Counted from the first letter of the stretch, positions 1 to 5,858 are shown. The stretch: 6,522 nt of DNA from Acidobacteriota bacterium (GCA_020199975.1 JAIVJP010000037.1:1-6522); one strand, 5' to 3'. The notes: generated by a model not told the origin, from the letters alone. Made by a program: numbers and translations.

Positions 1-53
1 GACCGGGTTACGTCTCGTTAGGGTCAAGCAGTAAGGAAGAGTTGAGAGGACAA

Positions 54-1376
54 TTGAGACCGCAGGACATCATTCGTAAGAAGCGCGACCGCGAACAACT
101 CCTGCCCGCGGAGATCAACTTCTTCATCGACGGGGTCACGCATGGCCAGATCGCCGACTACCAGATTAGCGCGTTGCTCATGGCCATTTACCTAAACGGC
201 ATGAATGAGTCTGAGCAGCAGTCCCTGACACAGGCGATGCTGCAATCGGGCAGCATCCTGGACTTCTCAAGTATTGCCAAACCAAAAGCTGATAAGCATT
301 CCACCGGAGGTGTCGGTGATAAGACTTCGCTGGTAATAGCTCCGCTTGTGGCCGCTTGCGGGGTCTGCGTACCGATGATCTCGGGTCGCGGGCTGGGCCA
401 CACCGGCGGGACGCTCGATAAACTGGAATCAATTCCCGGATATCGAGTCGGCCTTTCGGCAAGCGAGTTTCAAAACGTCTTGGAGCAGGTAGGTTATGCG
501 ATGGCTGGTCAGACCTCGGAACTTGCGCCCGCCGATAAGAAGATGTACGCGCTGCGCGATGCTACCGCCACGGTCGAAGCAATTCCGCTGATTGTGGCCT
601 CAATAATTTCCAAGAAAGGGGCGGCGGGCCTGGAGGCGATGGTGATAGACGTGAAGGTTGGATCGGGCGCCTTCATGCGGGATGAAGAGCGCGCCCGGGC
701 TCTGGCACAGGCGCTTGTTAAAACTGGTAACTCGTGCGGAATTCGCACCCGGGCACTCTTGACGGATATGAACCAACCGCTCGGATGCGCCGTGGGAAAT
801 TCGATCGAAGTCAAAGAGTGTATTGAGATACTACGCGGCGAGTTTGCGCCAGGTGCGCGGGCGGTGCTTGATCTCTCCCTGGAGCTGTCAGCTCACATGC
901 TGATTTTGGCCCACGTCGACGGTTCATTTGACAAGGCTCGGCAACGTTTGCAGCGGGCTCTCGAATCAGGCGAGGCGCTCGAGCGTTTTCGGCAGAATGT
1001 CGCGGCGCAGGGAGGCGATCCGCGTGTTTGTGATGATCCGAGCGGGGTTCTTCCTTTAGTGAGTGAATCCTTTAAGGTAGAATCTCGGCGCCCTGGTTAC
1101 GTCACAGCCGTTGAGACCAGCGAAATCGGACATGCTATTGCAGCCCTCGGAGGTGGACGCGTACGAATCGACGATAAGATAGACGCGACCGTGGGGTTTA
1201 TGTCGGAGATCAAGATTGGCGACAGAGTCGGTGCTGGTCAAACGCTGGGAGTGGTATATGGCCGCGATGAGTCCAGAGCCCAGGAAGCTGTCAGTCGAAT
1301 TCAGGCGGCGTACCAGGTTGGTGAAGAATCTAAGGGGGACCTGCCAACACTTATCAAGGAAGTAGTAAACGAATGA
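54..1376 (+). CDS. deoA: Thymidine / pyrimidine-nucleoside phosphorylase
   Basis: Cytoplasmic salvage enzyme that cleaves thymidine (and perhaps uridine) with phosphate to free base plus (deoxy)ribose 1-phosphate. With TTG 54 as start it is 440 residues, the length of E. coli DeoA, and begins MRPQDIIRKKRD like its relatives. An in-frame TTG at 42 would add four residues. Both have only close-spaced purine-rich sites (AAGGA 33-37; AGAGG 45-49), so 54 is chosen on family alignment. Visible are the phosphate-site motif KHSTGGVGD (81-89), the family signature SGRGLGHTGGTLDKLE (110-125), LRDATAT (167-173), SIISKK (183-188) and DVKVGSGAFM (199-208). H82, R168, S183 and K187 match the known base-binding His85, Arg171, Ser186 and Lys190 of E. 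coli. The C-terminal PYNP_C domain spans about 340-410. Core wording (MISGRGLGH, ALLTDMNQ) is closer to DeoA than to Bacillus Pdp, but specificity is inference. It overlaps the next gene by ATGA, showing an operon. Confidence 0.95.
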   Translation: MRPQDIIRKKRDREQLLPAEINFFIDGVTHGQIADYQISALLMAIYLNGMNESEQQSLTQAMLQSGSILDFSSIAKPKADKHSTGGVGDKTSLVIAPLVAACGVCVPMISGRGLGHTGGTLDKLESIPGYRVGLSASEFQNVLEQVGYAMAGQTSELAPADKKMYALRDATATVEAIPLIVASIISKKGAAGLEAMVIDVKVGSGAFMRDEERARALAQALVKTGNSCGIRTRALLTDMNQPLGCAVGNSIEVKECIEILRGEFAPGARAVLDLSLELSAHMLILAHVDGSFDKARQRLQRALESGEALERFRQNVAAQGGDPRVCDDPSGVLPLVSESFKVESRRPGYVTAVETSEIGHAIAALGGGRVRIDDKIDATVGFMSEIKIGDRVGAGQTLGVVYGRDESRAQEAVSRIQAAYQVGEESKGDLPTLIKEVVNE

Positions 1377-2443
1377 AGCTATACCTTTTGTCTCTGTTGC
1401 TCTTAGTCTGTCTCTTCGCTTTATTTGCGTCTGGTTGTAATCGCGAGAGTTACGGCGCAGATGACAGATCGAAATTCCATGTCGGGATTGTTTTCGACAT
1501 CGGCGGCAAGGATGACCGCTCGTTTAATGCGGCTGCATGGGCGGGAGCCAAGTGTGCGGAGACTGGCAAGTGGCCCGATGGTACGAGTTGCGGCAAGCCC
1601 GAGCTTGGCATTGTGCTGCGTGATATTGAACCGGGTAATCCCACCTCCATCGAGCCGGCCATGCGCGCGTTTGCAGAGCGCGAGTACGATCTGATTATTG
1701 GGGTCGGCTTCGCGCAAACTCCCATCATCGAGCTGGTTGCCAAAGACTATCCCAACATCCGGTTCGCCATAGTTGATGGTGTCAGTAATCTTCCGAATGT
1801 AGCGTCGTTGGTTTTTAAAGAGCACGAAGGCTCGTATCTGGTGGGGATGCTGGCGGCGAGGACGACGAAGACGGGTACGATTGGTTTTCTAGGTGGGATG
1901 GACATTGGTTTGATTCATCGGTTTAAGGAAGGGTATGAGGAAGGCGCCCGCGCTGTTAATCCCAACATTCGCGTAATACCCAACTACGTGGGCGTTACCG
2001 ATGCGGCCTGGAACAATCCGGGCAAGGGCAAGGAAATCGCCCTCGCGCAAATCAGCAAAGGTGCGGACGTGATCTTCACTGCGGCGGGTAATTCCGGCCT
2101 GGGAGCTTTCGACGCCGTCGAGCAGCAGGGAATGCAAAACGGACGTGCGACACACTTCGTCATTGGCGTGGACTCGAATCAGAACATGGTTAAGCCAGGC
2201 TTTGTACTGACGAGCATGGTGAAACGCGTCGATAATGCGGTTTATGAAATCATCACAGACGTGGTGAACGGACAATTCAAAGCGGGCTTTCATGTTTACG
2301 GACTTGACAAGGACGGAGTCGCCTATGCGATGGATGAAAACAACAAGGCGCTGATTCCGGAGGAAGCGATCAAGCAAGCCGAAGAAGCGAGGCAGAAGAT
2401 CATCAAAGGGGAAATCAAGGTTACGGATGCAATGATGAAGTAA
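1373..2443 (+). CDS. BMP-family (PnrA-like) nucleoside-binding lipoprotein
   Basis: Substrate-binding component of a nucleoside ABC importer, anchored outside the membrane by lipid. The 356-residue product starts with a hydrophobic signal peptide (3-18) and a lipobox ASGC with Cys22 as the lipidation site; alanine at -3 is slightly off consensus. The mature protein shows BMP-family blocks: VGIVFDIGGKDDRSFN (37-52), GVGFAQ (110-115), YPNIRFAIVDG (126-136), EGSYLVGMLAA (152-162), GTIGFLGGMD (168-177), AAGNSGLGAFDA (237-248), GVDSNQN (265-271) and LTSMVKRVDNAVYE (279-292). DDRSFN, D267 and K284 are likely ligand contacts by analogy with PnrA (inference). A segment with two cysteines, C61 and C73, lies just after the first block and could form a disulfide. 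The start is fixed by the ATGA overlap with the phosphorylase, with AGGAAG about 10 bases upstream. Purine or pyrimidine preference cannot be read from sequence; the phosphorylase neighbour suggests pyrimidine nucleosides. Confidence 0.93.
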   Translation: MKLYLLSLLLLVCLFALFASGCNRESYGADDRSKFHVGIVFDIGGKDDRSFNAAAWAGAKCAETGKWPDGTSCGKPELGIVLRDIEPGNPTSIEPAMRAFAEREYDLIIGVGFAQTPIIELVAKDYPNIRFAIVDGVSNLPNVASLVFKEHEGSYLVGMLAARTTKTGTIGFLGGMDIGLIHRFKEGYEEGARAVNPNIRVIPNYVGVTDAAWNNPGKGKEIALAQISKGADVIFTAAGNSGLGAFDAVEQQGMQNGRATHFVIGVDSNQNMVKPGFVLTSMVKRVDNAVYEIITDVVNGQFKAGFHVYGLDKDGVAYAMDENNKALIPEEAIKQAEEARQKIIKGEIKVTDAMMK

Positions 2444-2446
2444 GGC

Positions 2447-2490
2447 GAACTTAGTACTTGGTGCTTTGTACTTAGTACTTAGTTCTTTGA
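2447..2490 (+). repeat. Heptamer array, CTTTGT orientation (left arm of module 1)
   Basis: Six consecutive 7-bp units from 2449: ACTTAGT, ACTTGGT, GCTTTGT, ACTTAGT, ACTTAGT and TCTTTGA. The consensus is RCTTWGT with exact 7-bp spacing. Positions 2447-2469 are an inverted copy of 2904-2926 on the far side of the four-helix-bundle gene, with 21 of 23 positions complementary. It lies directly after the lipoprotein stop codon and fills most of the gap before the next gene. Confidence 0.85.
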
Positions 2491-2507
2491 AGTGGTCCTT
2501 CCTCACC

Positions 2508-2513
2508 AAGGAG
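2508..2513 (+). promoter_or_regulatory. Ribosome binding site of the four-helix-bundle gene
   Basis: AAGGAG lies six bases before ATG 2520 and decides that start over the in-frame TTG at 2466, which sits inside the heptamer array. TCCTT at 2496-2500 can pair with AAGGA at 2508-2512 over a 7-base loop, so a weak hairpin could partly mask the site. Confidence 0.8.
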
Positions 2514-2519
2514 CATGAC

Positions 2520-2936
2520 ATGGAGAAGACAAATTTCGAAAAGTTGCGCGTTTATAAACTGTCTGAAAATCTTGCCGATAGCATCTGGGACGTAGTGCTA
2601 AAGTGGAACTACCTCGCGCAAGATACTGTTGGCAAGCAGATGATCAAGGCCGCCGACAGCATCGGGGCAAACATAGCGGAAGGAACCGGCAGGGGAACGC
2701 TGCAGGACAACCGAAGATTTATAAGAATGGCGCGCGGTTCCTTGTACGAAACTCAGCACTGGCTTCGAAGGGCCTATAAACGAGCGCTTCTCAGCAAACA
2801 GCAAATCGAGTCGCTTAAGCCGATCATCACCGAGTTGTCCCCAACGTTGAACGCTTATTTTCGATCCGTGAACCAAGCAGCCTTAGATCAAAACAAGCGA
2901 AGTACAAAGCACAAAGTACAAAGTTCACAAGCTTAG
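2520..2936 (+). CDS. Four-helix-bundle protein (S23 / 23S rRNA-intervening-sequence family, avd-like)
   Basis: A 138-residue all-helical protein of the family first described from 23S rRNA intervening sequences and related to the Avd accessory protein of diversity-generating retroelements. The family's cellular role is mostly unknown. The core shows the typical pattern: FEKLRVYKLSENLAD (6-20), then QMIKAADSIGANIAEGTGRG (40-59), RRFIRMARGSLYETQHWL (65-82), and a last helix about 93-118. It is basic, as expected for a nucleic-acid binder. Start at ATG 2520 rests on AAGGAG six bases upstream. The tail (residues 126-135) is encoded by the right-hand heptamer array, so the repeat runs into the gene. 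It sits between lipoprotein and ATPase genes of a nucleoside importer, where no such protein belongs, and its stop is only six bases before the ATPase start. A role in nucleoside transport is unlikely; it is probably a passenger of a repeat element (inference). Confidence 0.88.
   Translation: MEKTNFEKLRVYKLSENLADSIWDVVLKWNYLAQDTVGKQMIKAADSIGANIAEGTGRGTLQDNRRFIRMARGSLYETQHWLRRAYKRALLSKQQIESLKPIITELSPTLNAYFRSVNQAALDQNKRSTKHKVQSSQA
2897..2926 (+). repeat. Heptamer array, ACAAAG orientation (right arm of module 1)
   Basis: Three clear 7-bp units (ACAAAGC 2904-2910, ACAAAGT 2911-2917, ACAAAGT 2918-2924), preceded by a degenerate GCGAAGT. This is the inverted partner of the array at 2447-2469. It overlaps the end of the four-helix-bundle coding region and gives its lysine- and serine-rich tail. 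Confidence 0.82.
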
Positions 2937-2942
2937 CTTTCG

Positions 2943-4451
2943 ATGCTTGAGCTCCGAAACATAACCAAACGCTTCGGTCAGGTTGTCGCGAACGACAAGA
3001 TTAACATCGTCGTTAAGCCGGGAACGATTCATGCCATCGTGGGTGAAAATGGCGCGGGGAAATCCACGGCGATGCGCATCGCGTATGGGTTTTACAAAGC
3101 CGACGAAGGTGAGATCTTAGTAGACGGCCACGTGCACAACATTGAAACCCCTCACGATGCTATCGCGCTGGGAATTGGTATGGTCCACCAGCACTTTATG
3201 CTGGTCGACAGGATGACTGTGGCTGAGAACATTGTGCTGGGCGCTGAACCCGGCAGTGGAATTGCGCTTGATCTCGCTAAAGCAAGTGTTGAGATTCGCC
3301 GGCTCTCGGAAGAATTCAAGCTGGCCGTTAACCCAGGTGCTGTGATTGAACGCTTGTCAGTTGGCCAGCAACAGCGCGTCGAACTCATGAAAGCGCTCTA
3401 TCGTCACGCGCGCCTGCTGATCCTTGATGAACCCACAGCGGTGCTGACTCCACAGGAAGTCGAAGAGTTTTTCTCTATCCTGCGAAGAATGCGTGAGCAG
3501 GGAAAGACGATAGTAATAATCTCGCATAAACTAACTGAAGTTCTCGCAATTTCGGATGAGGTTACCGTGATGCGCGACGGTCGTGTTGTGGGTCGTTTAC
3601 AGACCAAAGAAACGAACGCCGCCGAACTGGCGCGATTGATGGTGGGTCGGGAAGTACTTTTACGCGTTGAAAAGACGCCGGCCAAACTCGGAAGTGCCCA
3701 GTTGAGTGTTCGGAATCTCTCAGTTACGGTCAGGGGTGGAGCTAAGCCGGTCAAAGACGTTTCATTTGAAGTTCGCAAGGGCGAGATTTTGGGCATCGCT
3801 GGGGTCGAGGGTAACGGTCAAACGGAACTGATGGAAGCTCTTGCCGGACTACTAAGCCCCTCGCAGCTCTCCGGCCAGATCCGAATTGAAGATCGGGACA
3901 TCACGCAAGAAGGTGCGCGACTGCGGCGGGAGTTGGGGATTGCTCATATCCCGGAGGATCGACATCGACGTGGTTTGCTGCTCGAATTCGATCTCGCGGA
4001 GAATTCGATTCTCGGAGTTCACTATCGCCCGCCTATCGTCGCTTACGCCGGCACGTTCCTGGACAACGGAGCTATTCGAAGGCGGGCAGATGAAATCATC
4101 GAGGGCTTCGACGTCCGACCGGCGAACCCCGACCTTCCCGCGCGTGCCCTCTCCGGCGGCAACCAGCAAAAACTGATCATCGGCAGAGAATTCAAAGTTG
4201 ATCCGAAGCTCTTGCTGGTCTCGCAGCCCACGCGAGGGGTCGATATCGGGGCCATCGAGTTCATTCATCGCAAGCTGGTTGGCCTGCGTGACTCGGGCTG
4301 CGCTGTGCTATTAGTGTCAGCCGAGCTTGAAGAGGTGACATCACTCTCCGATCGTTTACTGATCATTCACGAAGGACGCATCGTTGGTGAGGTTGACCCG
4401 AAGGTCGCAACCATCGCAGAGATCGGACTGCTGATGACACGAGGACATTGA
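2943..4451 (+). CDS. Nucleoside-type ABC transporter ATP-binding protein (two fused ATPase domains)
   Basis: Energises the importer on the cytoplasmic face of the permease pair; YufO/NupA-like. Its 502 residues are the usual length for these tandem-domain ATPases. Domain 1 has Walker A GENGAGKST (34-42), Q-loop VHQHF (Q83), signature LSVGQQQR (138-145), Walker B LLILDEP (158-164) and H-loop H195. Domain 2 has a degenerate Walker A, GVEGNGQTEL (288-297), an intact LSGGNQQK (403-410), Walker B LLLVSQP with Gln428 in place of the catalytic Glu, and VSAELEE (458-464) with no H-loop histidine. This asymmetry is normal in sugar and nucleoside importers, so one composite site should hydrolyse ATP. 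The start is the family-typical MLELRNITKRFG. No Shine-Dalgarno sequence precedes it; the four-helix-bundle stop lies six bases upstream, so translation may be coupled to that gene (inference). Confidence 0.95.
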   Translation: MLELRNITKRFGQVVANDKINIVVKPGTIHAIVGENGAGKSTAMRIAYGFYKADEGEILVDGHVHNIETPHDAIALGIGMVHQHFMLVDRMTVAENIVLGAEPGSGIALDLAKASVEIRRLSEEFKLAVNPGAVIERLSVGQQQRVELMKALYRHARLLILDEPTAVLTPQEVEEFFSILRRMREQGKTIVIISHKLTEVLAISDEVTVMRDGRVVGRLQTKETNAAELARLMVGREVLLRVEKTPAKLGSAQLSVRNLSVTVRGGAKPVKDVSFEVRKGEILGIAGVEGNGQTELMEALAGLLSPSQLSGQIRIEDRDITQEGARLRRELGIAHIPEDRHRRGLLLEFDLAENSILGVHYRPPIVAYAGTFLDNGAIRRRADEIIEGFDVRPANPDLPARALSGGNQQKLIIGREFKVDPKLLLVSQPTRGVDIGAIEFIHRKLVGLRDSGCAVLLVSAELEEVTSLSDRLLIIHEGRIVGEVDPKVATIAEIGLLMTRGH

Positions 4452-4475
4452 ACCGTTTGTTTTTGCCGATCTTGA

Positions 4476-4517
4476 TCTTTGAACTTTGTGCTTTGTACTT
4501 TGTGCTTTGTTCTTTGG
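4476..4517 (+). repeat. Heptamer array, CTTTGT orientation (left arm of module 2)
   Basis: Six 7-bp units in perfect phase: TCTTTGA, ACTTTGT, GCTTTGT, ACTTTGT, GCTTTGT and TCTTTGG, with A and G alternating at the first position. It is the same repeat as at 2447-2490 but less diverged. It starts 24 bases after the ATPase stop. Confidence 0.88.
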
Positions 4518-4597
4518 TAGGTGCGGTTCAGGATCCGAGAAGAAATACAAAGCACAAAGTACAAAGCTCAAAGCACAAAGTACAAAGCACAAAGTTG
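4481..4597. repeat. Gene-less inverted heptamer element (module 2, long hairpin)
   Basis: Bases 4482-4510 pair with 4568-4596 at 28 of 29 positions. In another register 4490-4510 pairs perfectly with 4547-4567 around a 36-base loop. Its orientation (CTTTGT outside left, ACAAAG outside right) and outer end GAACTTTGT match the module at 2447-2926, but it has no gene inside. A further outer pair, GATCTT 4468-4473 and AAGATC 4605-4610, frames it. No T-run follows, so it is not a normal intrinsic terminator, although a long RNA hairpin could still affect message processing or stability between ATPase and permease genes. Confidence 0.75.
4547..4595 (+). repeat. Heptamer array, ACAAAG orientation (right arm of module 2)
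   Basis: Seven 7-bp units in perfect phase: ACAAAGC, ACAAAGT, ACAAAGC, TCAAAGC, ACAAAGT, ACAAAGC and ACAAAGT. It is an inverted partner of 4476-4517. The array ends 23 bases before the permease start, and the remaining spacer has no convincing ribosome binding site. Confidence 0.88.
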
Positions 4598-4618
4598 ATG
4601 ATTTAAGATCCGAAATCA

Positions 4619-5632
4619 ATGAGTCTTTTCCGCGAACTGCTCTTTCCCTTCATCGCCGTCGTCGCCGCTTTCACCATCGGTGGGATCCTGATCCTCATTA
4701 TTGGTGATAATCCGTTGCATGCCTACGGACTGCTTTTCGGTAGCGCGTTCTCTTGGCCTGTGGGCATCGGCTACACGCTTTTCTACGCTACGCCACTCAT
4801 TTTCACCGGACTGGCCGTCTTGGTTGCATTTCGTTGCGGCTTGCTAAACATCGGAGCCGAAGGCCAACTCTATATCGCGGCATTTGCTACGGCGTGGGTG
4901 GGAATTACCTTCACAAACATATCCTCATGGCTTTTGATTCCGCTCTGTTTCATAGCAGCAATTCTAGGCGGCGGAATCTGGGGCGCGATTCCCGGCGTCT
5001 TGAAGGCAAAGTTCGGATCGCATGAAGTTATCAACACGATCATGTTGAACTTCATAGCAGTTGCCCTCCTGAGTTACTTCACTCAATATCACTACAAGAC
5101 ACCGGGCGATCCCATCATGCAGACCGTTCCGATCGGTCAAGAAGCACACATCGCGCGACTTGGTAGATTTATCCCCGGTTTGCCTGAGTTCATTCCTTTG
5201 AACGTCGCGTTTGTGCTGGCGCTGATTTGCTGCGGACTGGTTTATCTTTTTCTATGGCGAACGAAATGGGGCTACGAACTGCGGGCCACGGGCACGAATC
5301 CTAGCGCCGCCGAGTATGGTGGCATCTCGGTCCCCAAGCAGATCATTATGGCAATGACGATTTCCGGGGCGCTCGCGGGAATGGTGGGTATCAATGAAGT
5401 GCTTGGTTATCGTTATCGCTACTATGATGGATTCTCCGATAACTACGGCTTTACTGGGATCGCCGTAGCCCTCCTCCAGCGCGGCGGCATTCCGGTCGAC
5501 GCCTTCACCGAACATGTGACCAAGGACATTGTTCAAGTGTTGCAAGGCACGATTATTCTGTTTGTGGCAGCGGAAGCTTTCTTCCATGGTCCGTTTGCAA
5601 AGTTTGGTTTGTTGAAACGCTCAACGGTGTGA
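4619..5632 (+). CDS. Nucleoside ABC transporter permease 1 (YufP-like, BPD_transp_2 family)
   Basis: Inner-membrane subunit that forms the translocation path with permease 2. The 337-residue product has an N-terminal membrane segment (8-28) and further hydrophobic stretches about 52-71, 81-97, 104-124, 139-153, 192-212, 241-258 and 303-320. Family blocks are CGLLNIGAEGQLYIAAFATAWVG (73-95), KFGSHEVINTIMLNFIA (131-147), the coupling segment GYELRATGTNPSAAEYGGI (218-236), ISGALAGMVG (248-257) and GFTGIAVALL (277-286). After GIAVALL relatives normally have RNxPxG and another hydrophobic segment before the RGG...VQVLQG stretch; here the two join directly at 286-288, suggesting a roughly 20-residue in-frame loss. 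ATG 4619 is the only start: an in-frame stop lies at 4604-4606 and no GTG or TTG falls between. No Shine-Dalgarno site is visible. Whether it is functional depends on that apparent deletion. Confidence 0.92.
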   Translation: MSLFRELLFPFIAVVAAFTIGGILILIIGDNPLHAYGLLFGSAFSWPVGIGYTLFYATPLIFTGLAVLVAFRCGLLNIGAEGQLYIAAFATAWVGITFTNISSWLLIPLCFIAAILGGGIWGAIPGVLKAKFGSHEVINTIMLNFIAVALLSYFTQYHYKTPGDPIMQTVPIGQEAHIARLGRFIPGLPEFIPLNVAFVLALICCGLVYLFLWRTKWGYELRATGTNPSAAEYGGISVPKQIIMAMTISGALAGMVGINEVLGYRYRYYDGFSDNYGFTGIAVALLQRGGIPVDAFTEHVTKDIVQVLQGTIILFVAAEAFFHGPFAKFGLLKRSTV

Positions 5633-5637
5633 AGCAG

Positions 5638-5651
5638 GGAGCACGGGCATC
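5638..5651 (+). repeat. Extra 14-bp copy of the MITE-like element's end
   Basis: Bases 5638-5651 (ggagcacgggcatc) repeat 5655-5668 (ggagcgcgggcatc) with one mismatch, three bases before the left inverted arm begins. This may be a remnant of a second insertion or a slippage product of the element's end. Confidence 0.6.
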
Positions 5652-5654
5652 CAT

Positions 5655-5852
5655 GGAGCGCGGGCATCTTGCCCGCAATGAGCGCGCAGCGCGAACAAAC
5701 GTTTAGATAGCTATCAGCCTAGACAGTTCCACTGTGCACGATAACGAGTAGTAGCTCAACCATTCACTGAAAGACGCGATAACATCCTAAGTTGGGTGCG
5801 GGTACGGTTTGTTCGCGCTACGCGCTCATTGCGGGCAAGATGCTCGCCCTCC
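5655..5852. mobile_element. MITE-like element with 46-bp inverted ends
   Basis: Bases 5655-5700 and 5807-5852 are inverted copies matching at 43 of 46 positions. Each arm contains a smaller palindrome: GCGGGC-ATCTT-GCCCGC at 5660-5676, and its counterpart at 5831-5847 with one G-T wobble pair. The 106-base centre holds no reading frame that I can support, only a perfect 10-bp palindrome GATAGCTATC (5706-5715). No transposase is encoded, so it would be non-autonomous. No target duplication is clear. It fills nearly all of the 230-bp gap between the two permease genes and ends exactly where the next gene's ribosome binding site begins. GCGGGCATCTTGCCCGC-type repeats seem familiar from Acidobacteriota and some other environmental genomes, but this is recollection. 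Confidence 0.7.
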
Positions 5853-5858
5853 AAGGAG
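5853..5858 (+). promoter_or_regulatory. Ribosome binding site of permease 2
   Basis: AAGGAG lies four bases before ATG 5863 and directly abuts the right arm of the inverted-repeat element. If the arms pair, the site lies just outside the stem and should stay accessible. Confidence 0.75.

Larger units (their letters stand above)
2447..2926 (+). mobile_element. Putative repeat-flanked four-helix-bundle module
   Basis: A 480-bp unit made of an outward-starting CTTTGT heptamer array, a complete small gene with its own Shine-Dalgarno site, and an inverted ACAAAG heptamer array. Its outer ends are GAACTT and AAGTTC. It interrupts an operon whose other members are normally adjacent, which argues that it arrived as a unit. 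No transposase is present and no clear target-site duplication is visible (flanks ..agtaaggc and acaagctt..). Mobility is therefore inference; the inverted arms and the odd location are directly seen. Confidence 0.5.

Noticed and set aside
1..34. Possible tail of an upstream gene (stops TAG 19-21 or TAA 32-34 in two frames)
   Set aside because: Only 6-10 codons are visible and neither can be recognised, so no gene can be claimed.
2466..2519. TTG start adding 18 residues to the four-helix-bundle protein
   Set aside because: It lies in the repeat array without a ribosome site, whereas ATG 2520 has AAGGAG at six bases and gives the family N-terminus.
1889..2521. Antisense 210-codon open frame opposite the lipoprotein gene
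   Set aside because: It mirrors a well-supported coding region, has no recognisable domain, and its start runs through the heptamer array.
2520..2936. Diversity-generating retroelement suggested by the avd-like protein
   Set aside because: No reverse transcriptase, template repeat or variable repeat is present in the window.
2520..2936. 23S rRNA intervening sequence
   Set aside because: The flanks are protein-coding transporter genes, with no rRNA sequence nearby.
3804..4320. Degenerate second ATPase domain (altered Walker A, Gln for Glu, missing His)
   Set aside because: This asymmetry is usual in sugar and nucleoside importer ATPases and is not a sign of decay.
4476..4595. CRISPR-like array
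   Set aside because: The unit is 7 bp, contiguous, with no spacers and inverted halves.
4356..4619. Minus-strand frame rich in LCFVLCAL peptide repeats
   Set aside because: A 7-base repeat gives a 7-codon low-complexity peptide in any open frame; there is no start signal or family match.
4486..4707. Plus-strand frame with LCALFF and STKHKVQ-like peptides
   Set aside because: It is a translation of the heptamer arrays and then the wrong frame of permease 1.
4481..5852. Intrinsic terminators at the hairpins after the ATPase and permease 1 genes
   Set aside because: Neither stem is followed by a T-run and both sit inside an operon whose downstream genes are needed for the same transporter.
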